Source: Thalassolituus alkanivorans
GTDB taxonomy: Bacteria > Pseudomonadota > Gammaproteobacteria > Pseudomonadales > Oceanobacteraceae
Reading direction: 5' to 3'
Assembly (NCBI RefSeq): GCF_020447205.1
Contig: NZ_JAJAEL010000007.1
Location: 110,363 to 174,362, forward strand
Length of the DNA stretch: 64,000 bases
Shown one piece after another: positions 38,793 to 48,141 of this stretch (positions are counted from its first letter, which is position 1; every line of letters starts with the position of its first letter). The position numbers were made by a program, and so were the translations under genes. The notes beneath the pieces are model-generated. The model searched no databases. It had not been told where the DNA came from and worked only from the letters and a program-made list of their open reading frames with translations.

Positions 38793-39008
38793 TTACTCAG
38801 CCTGTTCTTTGGCGGCTTTCTGCGCTTTTTCGAGCTTTTCTTCTTCGCTCATACGGCGTGCTTCACCTTCCAGCATCACCGGCACACCATCTCGCAGCGG
38901 GAATGCCAGACCGTCGAAGGTACACAGCAGCTCCTGTGCATCTTTTTCATACTTGAGTTTGCCCTTGCACAGCGGACATACCAGCATGCTCAGTAATTGC
39001 TTATCCAT
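38793..39008 (-). CDS. Trm112-like zinc-finger-type small protein (YcaR family)
   Basis: 71 residues. Starts [20 protein letters not shown], with the [13 protein letters not shown] core of the Trm112p family; a third cysteine is in ELLCTF. Eukaryotic Trm112 activates methyltransferases; the bacterial role is not established. The ATG at 39008 overlaps the lpxK end by eight bases, the usual lpxK-ycaR arrangement; an upstream start at 39020 is less likely. The highly charged tail [18 protein letters not shown] extends beyond the core. Confidence 0.92.
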   Translation of the reverse strand: MDKQLLSMLVCPLCKGKLKYEKDAQELLCTFDGLAFPLRDGVPVMLEGEARRMSEEEKLEKAQKAAKEQAE

Positions 39009-40008
39009 GAGTTTTTCCACTCCAGGTCATTAATAAAGAATCCAGCCGCGCTTCTATCTCAGGCTGTGCCACCGCACTGACCTGCAGATACCACCAGTCG
39101 GGCCGGGCAAAGTTACGGCATTTTACCCAATCTTTTTCCGTCATCACGAGCGGCAGATCAGGCATTTGCTGATGAAAGGCCAGATCATCGGGCTGAAACT
39201 GATGATGATCGGCAAAACTGTGCTCCTGTGGTTGCATTCCAAGACTGCGCAGTGAGTCGTAAAAACGCTGCGGATTGCCAATACCGGATACCGCCACCAC
39301 CTCGCGCCCACTGAAGCTTTGCAGAGCAATCTGCTCACCACTGACAGCATTTACCAGTGCCGTTGGCTGCACCTGAAAATCCGCGCCGTTGCGCAACACC
39401 AGATCCACCGTTTTAAGCCGTGCCAGCGGCTCGCGCAATGGCCCCAGCGGCAACAGCCAGCGGTTACCAAAACCACGGGCATGATCGACCACCACGATTT
39501 CGGCGGCTCTGGCCATAGCGTAATGCTGCAGGCCGTCATCGCTGAAAACGATATCCGCCCGGCCGACAAGCTCAGCCACCGCACGGCGGCGCTCAGGATC
39601 GACCACTACCGGACAAAAGGAGGCAGCGGCATTCAGGCGGTTAAACAGCAAGCGGGGTTCGTCACCACTGTGTTCTACCGGCGTATCAGCCGTCAGATCC
39701 AGAGGATATTGCGGGGCTTTAGCGCCGTAGCCACGGCTGACGACCGCGGGTCTGAGACCCAGCGCCCGGGCACGCTCGGCCAGCAAGGTAATGAGCGGCG
39801 TTTTGCCGGTTCCTCCAACGGTAATATTACCGACCACCACCACAGGCACAGGATTGGCTTCTGGCGGATGACGCAGAAAGCGCCGGCGGCGCAGGTGCAC
39901 GACCGCCCAAACCAGAGGCCAGAGCGGCAACAGCCACAGATTGCCCAGCACCGAGCCATACCAGTTACGTTCAATCCGTGCCGCCAGCCCGGCGAGAGCA
40001 TTGCTCAT
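39001..40008 (-). CDS. lpxK: Tetraacyldisaccharide 4'-kinase
   Basis: 335 residues. Phosphorylates the lipid A disaccharide to lipid IVA at the inner membrane. N-terminal amphipathic/hydrophobic segment (about 20-40), P-loop [14 protein letters not shown] near residue 60, SRGYGA near 92 and [10 protein letters not shown] near 157. The ATG at 40008 matches the family start; the frame upstream overlaps msbA. Next to msbA, which flips the finished lipid A core. Confidence 0.95.
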   Translation of the reverse strand: MSNALAGLAARIERNWYGSVLGNLWLLPLWPLVWAVVHLRRRRFLRHPPEANPVPVVVVGNITVGGTGKTPLITLLAERARALGLRPAVVSRGYGAKAPQYPLDLTADTPVEHSGDEPRLLFNRLNAAASFCPVVVDPERRRAVAELVGRADIVFSDDGLQHYAMARAAEIVVVDHARGFGNRWLLPLGPLREPLARLKTVDLVLRNGADFQVQPTALVNAVSGEQIALQSFSGREVVAVSGIGNPQRFYDSLRSLGMQPQEHSFADHHQFQPDDLAFHQQMPDLPLVMTEKDWVKCRNFARPDWWYLQVSAVAQPEIEARLDSLLMTWSGKTHG

Positions 40009-40015
40009 AGTACTG

Positions 40016-41755
40016 TTATTCGCTGAACTGAATCTGGTGCAGCTGAGCGTACATGCCCTGCTGCGCAATCAGCTCGGCATGGGAGCCGTCTTCACGCACT
40101 TCGCCCTGATCGATCACCACAATACGGTCAGCGCTCTCAATGGTGCTCAGGCGGTGGGCGATCACAAAGGTGGTACGGCCTTTCATCACCTCTTCCATGG
40201 CCGCCTGAATATGGCGTTCAGACTCGGTATCCAGCGCAGACGTCGCCTCATCCAGAATCAGCACCGGAGCGTTTTTCAGAATCGCCCGGGCAATGGCAAT
40301 GCGCTGACGCTGGCCGCCGGATAACAGCACGCCGTCTTCACCGACCTGGGTGTTGTAGCCTTCCGGCAGACGGGAAATAAATTCATCGGCATGGGCGGCT
40401 TTGGCGGCGGCGATGATTTCTTCATCGGTTTTATCCGCCAGCGAGCCGTAGGCAATGTTGTCGCGGATGCTGGCGTTGAACAGTGTCACCTGCTGACTGA
40501 CGATGGCAATCTGCTCACGCAGACTGTCGAGGGTCAGATCACGGATATCTTCACCATCAAGCAGAATACGGCCGGAACCTACTTCGTAAAAACGCGGAAT
40601 CAGATTCACCAGCGTGGTCTTACCACTGCCGGACCTACCAACAAAAGCGACCGAAGTGCCCGGTGTCACTTTCAGACTGATGCCTTTCAGCGCATCGTTT
40701 TCGGCGCCCTGATAGCGGAAGCGAACATCATCGAAGCAGACCGTCCCCTTAGCGCGGGTCAGGGTTTTGGTGCCCTGATCCACTTCGGCGTCGGCATCCA
40801 GCACCGAGAAAATAGATTCTGCAGCGGTCATACCTTTCTGAATCACGGCATTGATATCGGTCAGCGCGCGCAGCGGCTTGGCGATCAACGAGGCGGCGGT
40901 CATAAACTGCAGAAACTCAGCGCTGCTCATACTGCCGTCGGCCACCCGCTGAAACATCAGATACACCATCAGACCCAGGCCGACAGCGACAATCTGTTGA
41001 GTCAGCGGCACGTTAATGGCTTCGGTCAGACCGAATTTCAAAGATTGTTTGCGGTTATAGTCACTGGCTTTACGGAAACGCTGCTGCTCATATTCAGTTC
41101 CGCCAAAAGTACGCACTTCACGGTAACCATTAATACTCTCGTTGGTTACCTGAGTCACATCCCCCATCGCTTTCTGAATACGCTGGCTGTAACGACGGAA
41201 GAAGCGACTGGCGAAAGCAACCACCAGAACAATCACCGGGACCAGACCAAGGAAAATCAGCGTCAGGCTGTAATCCAGCCAGATCAGATAAGCCATCAGC
41301 AGAATAACGGTAACGCCTTCCTGCACCGTGGTGGTTAATGCGCGGGTTGAGGCGCCGGTCACCTGGTCGACATCAAAAATAACCCGCGAGATCAAACGGC
41401 CACTGGATTCACCATCGTAGTAATGACTCGGTAACCGGGTCATTTTATTGAACAGCTCAGTACGCAGACTGTGCACAACGTTGCGGCCCACCACCGCAAT
41501 AAAGAATTTTCCCAAGAAGGTACCGATACCGCGGTAAAAAAAGATCCCCATCAGCATCAGCACCAGCAGCAGAATTTTATCCGGCTGCGGATCTGACAGG
41601 GTCTGCTCGACCACCCCCATCAGATGCGCCATTGCCGGTGCTGCCGAGGCGAAAATAATGTAGCCAACAATGGCCACGGAAAAGGCCAGTTTGTGTGGCC
41701 AGACATACGAAAGCAGGCGTCCGTACAGACGCCTGATGGAGGTTTCGTTACTCAT
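40016..41755 (-). CDS. msbA: Lipid A export ABC transporter MsbA
   Basis: 579 residues. Six-helix membrane domain (about 1-320) fused to an ATPase domain: Walker A GRSGSGKTTL, signature LLSGGQRQRIAIARA, Walker B VLILDEATSALD and H-loop IAHRLSTIESADRI. Flips core-lipid A across the inner membrane. ATG at 41755, five bases behind exbD. The order exbB-exbD-msbA-lpxK is usual in marine gammaproteobacteria. Confidence 0.95.
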   Translation of the reverse strand: MSNETSIRRLYGRLLSYVWPHKLAFSVAIVGYIIFASAAPAMAHLMGVVEQTLSDPQPDKILLLVLMLMGIFFYRGIGTFLGKFFIAVVGRNVVHSLRTELFNKMTRLPSHYYDGESSGRLISRVIFDVDQVTGASTRALTTTVQEGVTVILLMAYLIWLDYSLTLIFLGLVPVIVLVVAFASRFFRRYSQRIQKAMGDVTQVTNESINGYREVRTFGGTEYEQQRFRKASDYNRKQSLKFGLTEAINVPLTQQIVAVGLGLMVYLMFQRVADGSMSSAEFLQFMTAASLIAKPLRALTDINAVIQKGMTAAESIFSVLDADAEVDQGTKTLTRAKGTVCFDDVRFRYQGAENDALKGISLKVTPGTSVAFVGRSGSGKTTLVNLIPRFYEVGSGRILLDGEDIRDLTLDSLREQIAIVSQQVTLFNASIRDNIAYGSLADKTDEEIIAAAKAAHADEFISRLPEGYNTQVGEDGVLLSGGQRQRIAIARAILKNAPVLILDEATSALDTESERHIQAAMEEVMKGRTTFVIAHRLSTIESADRIVVIDQGEVREDGSHAELIAQQGMYAQLHQIQFSE

Positions 41756-41760
41756 GGGGT

Positions 41761-42183
41761 TTATTCAGATTTCCCAGGTTGACGGGTGGTAATGCTCAGA
41801 TTGACCAGACCGAGCTGGCCGGCGGCATCCATCGCCCGCACCACCGCTTCATGCGGTGTTTTGGCATCAGCAGTAATCACCACTGGTGCCGTCTGTCTGT
41901 TTGCCAAGGCCTTCTGCAGACCACGCTTCAGCGTATCCAGCTGATGATTGATAAGCGTCTGATCATTAATACTGTATTCGCCGCTGGCCGAAATCAGTAT
42001 TTCAATCGCCTGCGGCTGAGTTTCAGACGCTTCTGCCGTTGCCTCCGGCAGATCAATGCTGAGGTGATTTTCTTTGGTGAAGGTGGTCGACACCATAAAG
42101 AAAATCAGCAGCAGAAATACGATATCAATCAGTGGCGTCAGATTGACGTCCACCGCTTCACGATTCTGTCGTTTGAAGTTCAC
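41761..42183 (-). CDS. exbD: ExbD/TolR family protein
   Basis: 140 residues: one transmembrane helix at about 16-36 (PLIDIVFLLLIFFMV, with the proton-path aspartate in LTPLIDIV) and a periplasmic domain. Works with ExbB as a proton-driven motor energising a TonB- or Tol-like system; no TonB gene is nearby. The start is GTG at 42183, directly abutting the exbB stop. Confidence 0.92.
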   Translation of the reverse strand: MNFKRQNREAVDVNLTPLIDIVFLLLIFFMVSTTFTKENHLSIDLPEATAEASETQPQAIEILISASGEYSINDQTLINHQLDTLKRGLQKALANRQTAPVVITADAKTPHEAVVRAMDAAGQLGLVNLSITTRQPGKSE

Positions 42184-42816
42184 TTAGGCCGCCTCTGAGG
42201 AATCCGCCACTTCACGATCACCATGCAGAACATCCACCAGTTTGATGGCTTCCTGTTCCATAAAGACCACAATTTCATCCACACGGCGTTGCAGCATACG
42301 GTGTGCAACCAGAGCCGGAATACCGATGATCAGACCGGCTGCGGTCGTAATCAGAGCTTCAGAAATACCACCGGCCAACATATTCGCCTGTCCGGTACCC
42401 TGCGTCATGATTTCAGAAAACACCTGAATCATGCCGAATACGGTTCCCAGCAGACCCATCAGTGGAGCAACCGCAGCAACCGTACCCAGCGCATTAAGGT
42501 AACGCTCCATTTCATGAATTTCATGGGAGGCCACTTCTTCGATGCTTTCTTTCATGATCTGGCGACCATGACGGGAGTTAATCAGACCAGCCGCCAACAC
42601 GCGGCCCAGCGGGCTGGAAGCACGCAATTCTTTGATACGGGCACTGTCGAGCTGATTGTTTTTCATCCAGCCCCAGACCCGCGCCAGCAGATCACGCGGT
42701 GCAATCTGCGCCGCCCGTAAGGTCCAGAACCGTTCAACGGTAATTCCCAACGCCAAAATAGAAGAAATGATGATAGGTACCATCATCCACCCACCGCTCT
42801 GGATGATTTCCAGCAT
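42184..42816 (-). CDS. exbB: ExbB/TolQ/MotA-type proton channel
   Basis: 210 residues, three membrane helices (about 12-30, 105-128, 150-175). Conserved GTVAAVAPLMGLLGTVFGMI and GISEALITTAAGLIIGIPAL are the family's helix 2 and 3 signatures. ATG at 42816 with GGAG eight bases upstream. First gene of the run exbB-exbD-msbA-lpxK-Trm112-phosphatase-murB, in which start and stop codons are nearly contiguous, so one long envelope operon is likely. Confidence 0.93.
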   Translation of the reverse strand: MLEIIQSGGWMMVPIIISSILALGITVERFWTLRAAQIAPRDLLARVWGWMKNNQLDSARIKELRASSPLGRVLAAGLINSRHGRQIMKESIEEVASHEIHEMERYLNALGTVAAVAPLMGLLGTVFGMIQVFSEIMTQGTGQANMLAGGISEALITTAAGLIIGIPALVAHRMLQRRVDEIVVFMEQEAIKLVDVLHGDREVADSSEAA

Positions 42817-42931
42817 TGTCAGCTACTCCTGCCAGTTATTTTGGCCCGTACTCTAGCACAAGCCCGGGCGGCAGCATAAGACCCGCAACGCCGCTGAAAG
42901 TGCCGGACTGTGAGCAGAATCATGAATAAAA

Positions 42932-45286
42932 TCAAGGCTGTCGCCAGGGCGGCTGCCAACCGGATCGTGCCGTCGCCACCTGACCGTCCGGTGCCATCAA
43001 CACCGCCCCATCGCGCGCCGTCAGATACCAGGGAATCTTCAGCGCCTCCAGCCGGGCCGTTACATCCGTATGGGGATGACCAAAACGGTTATTAAATCCC
43101 GCCGAAATCCATACCTGCGCGGGCTGCACAGCGTCGAGAAAAACAGAGGACGAACTGCTGCGACTGCCATGATGGGCCAGCACCAGCACATCCGAACGCA
43201 ACTCCGTACCAAAATACTCAACCAATCGCTCTTCAAGATCGCGTTCAATATCACCGGTTAATAAGAAGCGCCGCTCATGCCAGCGCACCTGTACCACACA
43301 GGACTGATTATTATCCGAAGGGTTGACCAGTGCCTGCTGCTCATCCGGCAGAAGCAGCAAGCGGTAATGCAGATGCGGTCCGACTTCCTGCCAACCGGCT
43401 GTTATAAGTTCACGACAGAGGTGAGCCTGCGGCTGTACAGGCAGATCCGGCAACAGCTGTCCCAACAACAGCTGTTGTACCGGTAATCCATCCTGCAATA
43501 CAGAGTTCAGGCCGCCGGCATGATCCAGATCGGAATGACTGACAAACAACGTATTAACCTGAGTCACACCAGCCTGTTTAAGCAATGGCAGTAATAATGC
43601 TGCACCGGCATCAAAATGTTCCGAGAAGCGCGCACCAGTGTCATAAACCAGCGTGTGTTGCCCACCGATAAAAGCCAGACTCTGCCCCTGCCCGACATCC
43701 AGCATCATTGCCTGCTCCCGGTACGGACCTGCAGATGACAGAGGCCAGAACAACGCCAGCAACAGCATCAGCATTGCTCCAAAGCTCAGCGCAGTGCTGA
43801 CACCCAGACGCAGCATTACCAGCAGACAAGGCCAGAGCAGCAATAACGGCCAGGGCTGGTAAAAGTGTACCACCCAGGACTGTTGCTGCAGGGCACTGAG
43901 CACTGACCAGAAGAACTCACCCACGGCCGCCAGCAAGGCGTCAGGCACAGTGATAACCATCTGCGCCTGCGTATCACTGAGTGCCGCGCCAGCCAGCCAA
44001 CTCAGCCCGGCATCCAGCAACGCCAGTGGCAGAATTACCAGGCTAAGCAGCGGAATTACCAGCAGGTTCGCCCCCACCTGCACCAGACTGACCGGCAGCA
44101 GCCAAAACCACAGTAGCGGCAGCATCGCGACAAACACGACCCACTGGGGCAGAAACAGTGCCTGTAACCAGCCTTGCCGGCGCCCCGTAAAAAACGCCAG
44201 CAAAGCCAGTACAGCAACAAAAGAAAAACCGAAACCGGCCCGGGTCCAGATCAGGGGATTAACCAGCAGCACCAGCAACAACGCCAGTGAAAGCGCCGTC
44301 AGCCAGTTAAAACGCCAACCGCTGAAGAGCAACCACAGCAGTGCCATGATCATGATCCAGGCACGCTGCAGCGCAATTCCCATTCCCGCCAGCCAGACAT
44401 AACCCGCCGTCAGTCCGCCAATCAGCAACAGACGCAACAAAGCCGGATGACGTAAACCGCGGCCACTGAGCAGCCCCCAAAGCTTGATACAGGCAAGCGC
44501 CAGCAACCAGCCAAGAGCGGCTACCATCCCCACATGCAGACCACTTACAACAAGAAGATGCAGCGTGCCGGTCTGCTGGGCCAGCCGCCATTGCTCAACA
44601 CTGAACGCCTGCTGCTCACCAAACACCAGCCCCGCCAGCCAGGGCCAGGCCTCCGGCGAATGACGCTGGCGTTGCGCAGCCAGCAATGTGTCGCGTAACG
44701 AGGACTCGCCGCCGTCGATCAGCCGCGCACTGCGGATATAGCCGCCGGCATCGATGCCTGATGACAGCAGAAAAGCTTCATAATCAAAGGGCAAATCATT
44801 GTCGAAAGCACGCGGACTGCGTAATACCAGTTCAGCATTCAGCTGCATACCGCTGCGCACCGCGATCGCAGGGTGATACCAGCTGAGTTGCAGGCGGCGC
44901 AATTCCGGCAAGCCCCTGACTTCAGATCCGGACCGGATGCCCGGTAAAAACTGCCCGTGAGCAACGCGGGCAACAAGGCGCAGACCCTGCCCTCGCTCTT
45001 CAACCTGCTCAACCGTGATATCCAGAGTCAGCCTGCTGCGGTCCAGTGCCGTTGGCAGACGGTGACTGAGGTTGTATTGCAGCCAGAAGCTGCCATAGAG
45101 AAGTCCGGCAATCAGCCAGAACAGAGGCTTAAGAGAAACCGGCAGGACATTAGGCCAACGGCTGTTTACTGCAGAGACAGCAGCCAGCGGGATAACCCCC
45201 GACAACACAAGGGCTAAAGCCTGTAACGGAGTCAGCAGAGTACCGCTGACGATTCCTGCAGCACAGAACAGATAAATCTGGTGCAT
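42932..45286 (-). CDS. comEC: DNA internalisation/competence protein ComEC (Rec2)
   Basis: 784 residues. Takes transforming single-stranded DNA across the inner membrane. N-terminal membrane and OB-like part (1-190), the Competence membrane domain with SGLHVGMVAALGWLL near 240 and about ten helices, and a C-terminal metallo-beta-lactamase-like domain with SHSDLDHAGG near 585 and LAHHGSRSSS, probably a nuclease. The ATG at 45286 has GGAG five bases upstream, preferred over a GTG at 45292. Other competence genes are not in the window. Confidence 0.93.
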   Translation of the reverse strand: MHQIYLFCAAGIVSGTLLTPLQALALVLSGVIPLAAVSAVNSRWPNVLPVSLKPLFWLIAGLLYGSFWLQYNLSHRLPTALDRSRLTLDITVEQVEERGQGLRLVARVAHGQFLPGIRSGSEVRGLPELRRLQLSWYHPAIAVRSGMQLNAELVLRSPRAFDNDLPFDYEAFLLSSGIDAGGYIRSARLIDGGESSLRDTLLAAQRQRHSPEAWPWLAGLVFGEQQAFSVEQWRLAQQTGTLHLLVVSGLHVGMVAALGWLLALACIKLWGLLSGRGLRHPALLRLLLIGGLTAGYVWLAGMGIALQRAWIMIMALLWLLFSGWRFNWLTALSLALLLVLLVNPLIWTRAGFGFSFVAVLALLAFFTGRRQGWLQALFLPQWVVFVAMLPLLWFWLLPVSLVQVGANLLVIPLLSLVILPLALLDAGLSWLAGAALSDTQAQMVITVPDALLAAVGEFFWSVLSALQQQSWVVHFYQPWPLLLLWPCLLVMLRLGVSTALSFGAMLMLLLALFWPLSSAGPYREQAMMLDVGQGQSLAFIGGQHTLVYDTGARFSEHFDAGAALLLPLLKQAGVTQVNTLFVSHSDLDHAGGLNSVLQDGLPVQQLLLGQLLPDLPVQPQAHLCRELITAGWQEVGPHLHYRLLLLPDEQQALVNPSDNNQSCVVQVRWHERRFLLTGDIERDLEERLVEYFGTELRSDVLVLAHHGSRSSSSSVFLDAVQPAQVWISAGFNNRFGHPHTDVTARLEALKIPWYLTARDGAVLMAPDGQVATARSGWQPPWRQP

Positions 45287-45337
45287 TGCCACTCCATGGC
45301 ATTATCGGCATAATCGGCGCGCATAAATCAGCTGGCG

Positions 45338-45889
45338 ATGTTCATGCCTAAAAAGTTTTTACAGAAGTTTTTTCCATCGCCGGAACAGGTACAGAGTAAT
45401 CCTTCTCTGCGTTTCCTTTCCCCGCTGTTCAGCAAACCCAATCTTTGGCACGTTAACCGCCGCTCGGTAGCGCGTGCATTCCTGGTCGGTTTATTTACTG
45501 CTTTTCTGCCGATGCCATTCCAGATGGGTATTGCTGCATTCTTTGCCTTTTACGCCAATGCCAATGTACCGATTTCGGTTGGTCTGGTCTGGGTCAGCAA
45601 TCCGATCACGATTCCCCCATTGTTCTACGGTACTTATCTGTTCGGCACCTGGCTTCTGGGAACACCAAGCAACAGCTTCAGCATTGAGCTTTCACTCGAC
45701 TGGGTGCTGAATGAACTGGTTTCCATCTGGCAACCCTTGCTGGTGGGATCACTGACCGTTGGCATCTTTCTTGGTTTATGCGGATATTTTGCCATCCACC
45801 TTGCATGGCGACTGCATATTGCCAATAACTGGAAAAAACGCCGTATTAATCGCCTGAAGCGTGCCGCAGAAAACGAAGAAAGTAACTGA
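45338..45889 (+). CDS. DUF2062 membrane protein
   Basis: 183 residues with three hydrophobic segments; core RRSVARAFLVGLFTAFLPMP and GLVWVSNPITIPPLFYGTYL define DUF2062. Function unknown. In pseudomonads the gene also lies between comEC and lolC/lolD. ATG at 45338 (second ATG 45344), divergent from comEC with a 51-base gap; no clear ribosome site. Confidence 0.9.
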   Translation: MFMPKKFLQKFFPSPEQVQSNPSLRFLSPLFSKPNLWHVNRRSVARAFLVGLFTAFLPMPFQMGIAAFFAFYANANVPISVGLVWVSNPITIPPLFYGTYLFGTWLLGTPSNSFSIELSLDWVLNELVSIWQPLLVGSLTVGIFLGLCGYFAIHLAWRLHIANNWKKRRINRLKRAAENEESN

Positions 45890-45939
45890 CAGCCGGCGGT
45901 AATTAATACTGCCGGCCGATGTGAAAGAATCTCCCGGCG

Positions 45940-46629
45940 TTATCCCTGCCAGGGAGATAACGTGAGGTCGCGCAACTGCAGACAGCGGTTCATCCGGCCG
46001 GCCAGTTCGCTGTCATGAGTTACCATAATAAATGCCGTCTCAGCCTGCTCGGTCAGAGCTAACATAGCAGCCTCGACCTGTCGCGCGGTTTGCTGATCCA
46101 GATTACCGGTTGGTTCATCCAGCAACACCAGTCGTGGACGATTCACCAAAGCCCGGGCAATCGCCGTACGCTGACGCTCACCACCGGACAGCTCCGCCGG
46201 TTTATGATCAACACGATGTTCAAGCCCCAGCTGCGCCAGGCATTCACGCGCCCGGGCGGCCGCGGCCTTACGTGCAACACCGGCCAGCAACTGCGGCATC
46301 ATCACATTTTCCAGCGCCGAAAATTCCGGCAATAAATGATGAAACTGATAAACGAATCCAATTTCCTGATTACGCAGGCGGGTACGCTGCGCATCACTCA
46401 ATTTGGTCAATGGCTGGCCACCAATAATGACGGCACCGGCATCAACCGTGTCCAGTCCGCCAAGCGCATTCAGTAATGTGGTTTTACCGGAACCCGAGGC
46501 ACCGACAATGGCGACCGACTCCCCTGCTTTGATCTTTAAATCCACATCCTGCCAGACTGTTACCGCCTGTGGTCCGGATGTGTAGGTTTTACGCAGGCCC
46601 GTGGCCTCAAGCACCCAGGACTCACTCAT
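45940..46629 (-). CDS. lolD: Lipoprotein-releasing ABC transporter ATPase
   Basis: 229 residues. Walker A GASGSGKTTLL, signature LSGGERQRTAIARAL, Walker B LVLLDEPTGNLD; the LolD-type segment FVYQFHHLLPEFSALENV follows the Q-loop. Powers release of outer-membrane lipoproteins from the inner membrane to LolA. The ATG at 46629 lies eight bases inside the end of lolC, so the two are coupled. The longer frame to 46656 is rejected. Confidence 0.95.
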   Translation of the reverse strand: MSESWVLEATGLRKTYTSGPQAVTVWQDVDLKIKAGESVAIVGASGSGKTTLLNALGGLDTVDAGAVIIGGQPLTKLSDAQRTRLRNQEIGFVYQFHHLLPEFSALENVMMPQLLAGVARKAAAARARECLAQLGLEHRVDHKPAELSGGERQRTAIARALVNRPRLVLLDEPTGNLDQQTARQVEAAMLALTEQAETAFIMVTHDSELAGRMNRCLQLRDLTLSPWQG

Positions 46630-47872
46630 AGCGTAATGCCTCCGCAGGCTGAACACGCGATGCGCGATACGATGGATACAGCGTCGCCAGGAAACTCAGC
46701 AACAAGGAAGCACTGGTTACAATCACCACATCACTCCATAACAACTGTGACGGTAAATATGAAATAAAATACACGTCGGCACTTAAAATCTGGAAACCAA
46801 AAGTCTGCTCAACCCAGGCAACAATCTCGGAAATACTTAACGCTCCCAACACGCCCAGTATCGTGCCAAGGACAACGCCAACCAGACCAATAGACAAACC
46901 CTGCACCATAAAAATACCCATCACGGTCGATGGCCGTGCGCCCATGGTACGTAAAATCGCAATATCGGCTTGTTTATCGGTTACGACCATAACCAGCGTT
47001 GAAATAATGTTAAAGGCAGCCACCGCAACGATAATCAGCAACAGCAGGCCAATCATGGTTTTCTCAAGTTTAATCGCCTGAAATAAATTGCCGTGGGTAC
47101 GGGTCCAGTCGCTGCCGGTGTAATAACCGTCCAGCGTATTGACCATGCGCCAGATACCGGCCGGCGCATCGAATAAATTACTGAATTTAACCCGCAAAGC
47201 CTGAGCCTGAGCATTGATGCGCCCAAGCTTGCGCGCATCTTCCAGATTCACGACGGCAAGATTGGCATCCAGCTCAGCCCCTACCGAAAAAATACCCACC
47301 ACCGTTAAACGTTTAATGCGTGGCAATACCCCGGCCGGTGACAGAGTCGCTTCCGGCAGCATCAAAGTAATTTTATCGCCCACCACAACATTCAGATGTT
47401 GCGCCAGCAAACTGCCCAGCAGCACACCAAAACTGCCGGGCTGTAAATCGTCCAGCTGACCATCAATGACATGCTGCGGCAAAATCGAAACCCGCGCCTC
47501 TGCCGCGGGTTCAATCCCGGTAACCATCCCCCCCTGAACACGACCGCCATAACCCAGCATGCCCTGCAGACGGGTTAAAGGTGCGGCAGCCACGACACCC
47601 GGCTGCTGTTCAACCTGTTCAGCCAGCACCTGCCAGTCGTTGATACCACCGCGTTCATACAACACGCCATGGGGCACCATTCCGAGAATCCGCTCGCGTA
47701 ATTCGCGATCAAAACCATTCATTACCGACAGCACCAGAATCAGGACCGCCACACCCAGTGTCATACCAACCATCGAAGATGCTGAAATAAAAGAAATAAA
47801 ATGATTTCGTCGCTTAGCTGCCAGATAACGCAAGCCTATCCATAAAGGCAGAGAGGATTCTGAAATGTTCAT
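46622..47872 (-). CDS. lolC: Lipoprotein-releasing permease LolC/E (single permease, LolF-like)
   Basis: 416 residues with four membrane helices (N-terminal helix about 26-50, three C-terminal helices from about 265) and a large periplasmic domain. FISFISASSMVGMTLGVAVL and the C-terminal FxATLYPSYRASRVQPAEALRYE (seen here as LYPSYRASRVQPAEALRYE) are family signatures. Only one permease gene accompanies lolD; no second (lolE) is adjacent, so the transporter may be a homodimer of the LolF kind, or lolE is elsewhere. ATG at 47872 with AAGG. Confidence 0.92.
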   Translation of the reverse strand: MNISESSLPLWIGLRYLAAKRRNHFISFISASSMVGMTLGVAVLILVLSVMNGFDRELRERILGMVPHGVLYERGGINDWQVLAEQVEQQPGVVAAAPLTRLQGMLGYGGRVQGGMVTGIEPAAEARVSILPQHVIDGQLDDLQPGSFGVLLGSLLAQHLNVVVGDKITLMLPEATLSPAGVLPRIKRLTVVGIFSVGAELDANLAVVNLEDARKLGRINAQAQALRVKFSNLFDAPAGIWRMVNTLDGYYTGSDWTRTHGNLFQAIKLEKTMIGLLLLIIVAVAAFNIISTLVMVVTDKQADIAILRTMGARPSTVMGIFMVQGLSIGLVGVVLGTILGVLGALSISEIVAWVEQTFGFQILSADVYFISYLPSQLLWSDVVIVTSASLLLSFLATLYPSYRASRVQPAEALRYE

Positions 47873-48071
47873 TGTGACCTTAATCAAACAGAGAGAACGG
47901 GGTGGACAACAATCCGGACGCAATAGTGCCCGACAATGCCGGATTTAGCGACACCCGTGCACGGAAAAGCTGCGGATTGTATAGAGACGATGCCTCTTCA
48001 ATCACAAAAATATGCGGCATTCCGGGCCATCAGTTCCACCACAGACGCCGCACAGAGAACCAGAGGCAAAC

Positions 48072-48100
48072 TTGACGTAAAGAACCTTGTCCTTTTATCG
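48072..48100 (+). promoter_or_regulatory. Possible promoter of the secreted hypothetical gene
   Basis: TTGACG (48072-48077) and TTATCG (48095-48100) with a 17-base spacer, 41 bases before the start. The rest of the 47873-48141 gap shows no gene. Confidence 0.4.
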
Positions 48101-48141
48101 CCCTGCTCTAGGATAAAGAAAAACTAACCGGACACACCGCC

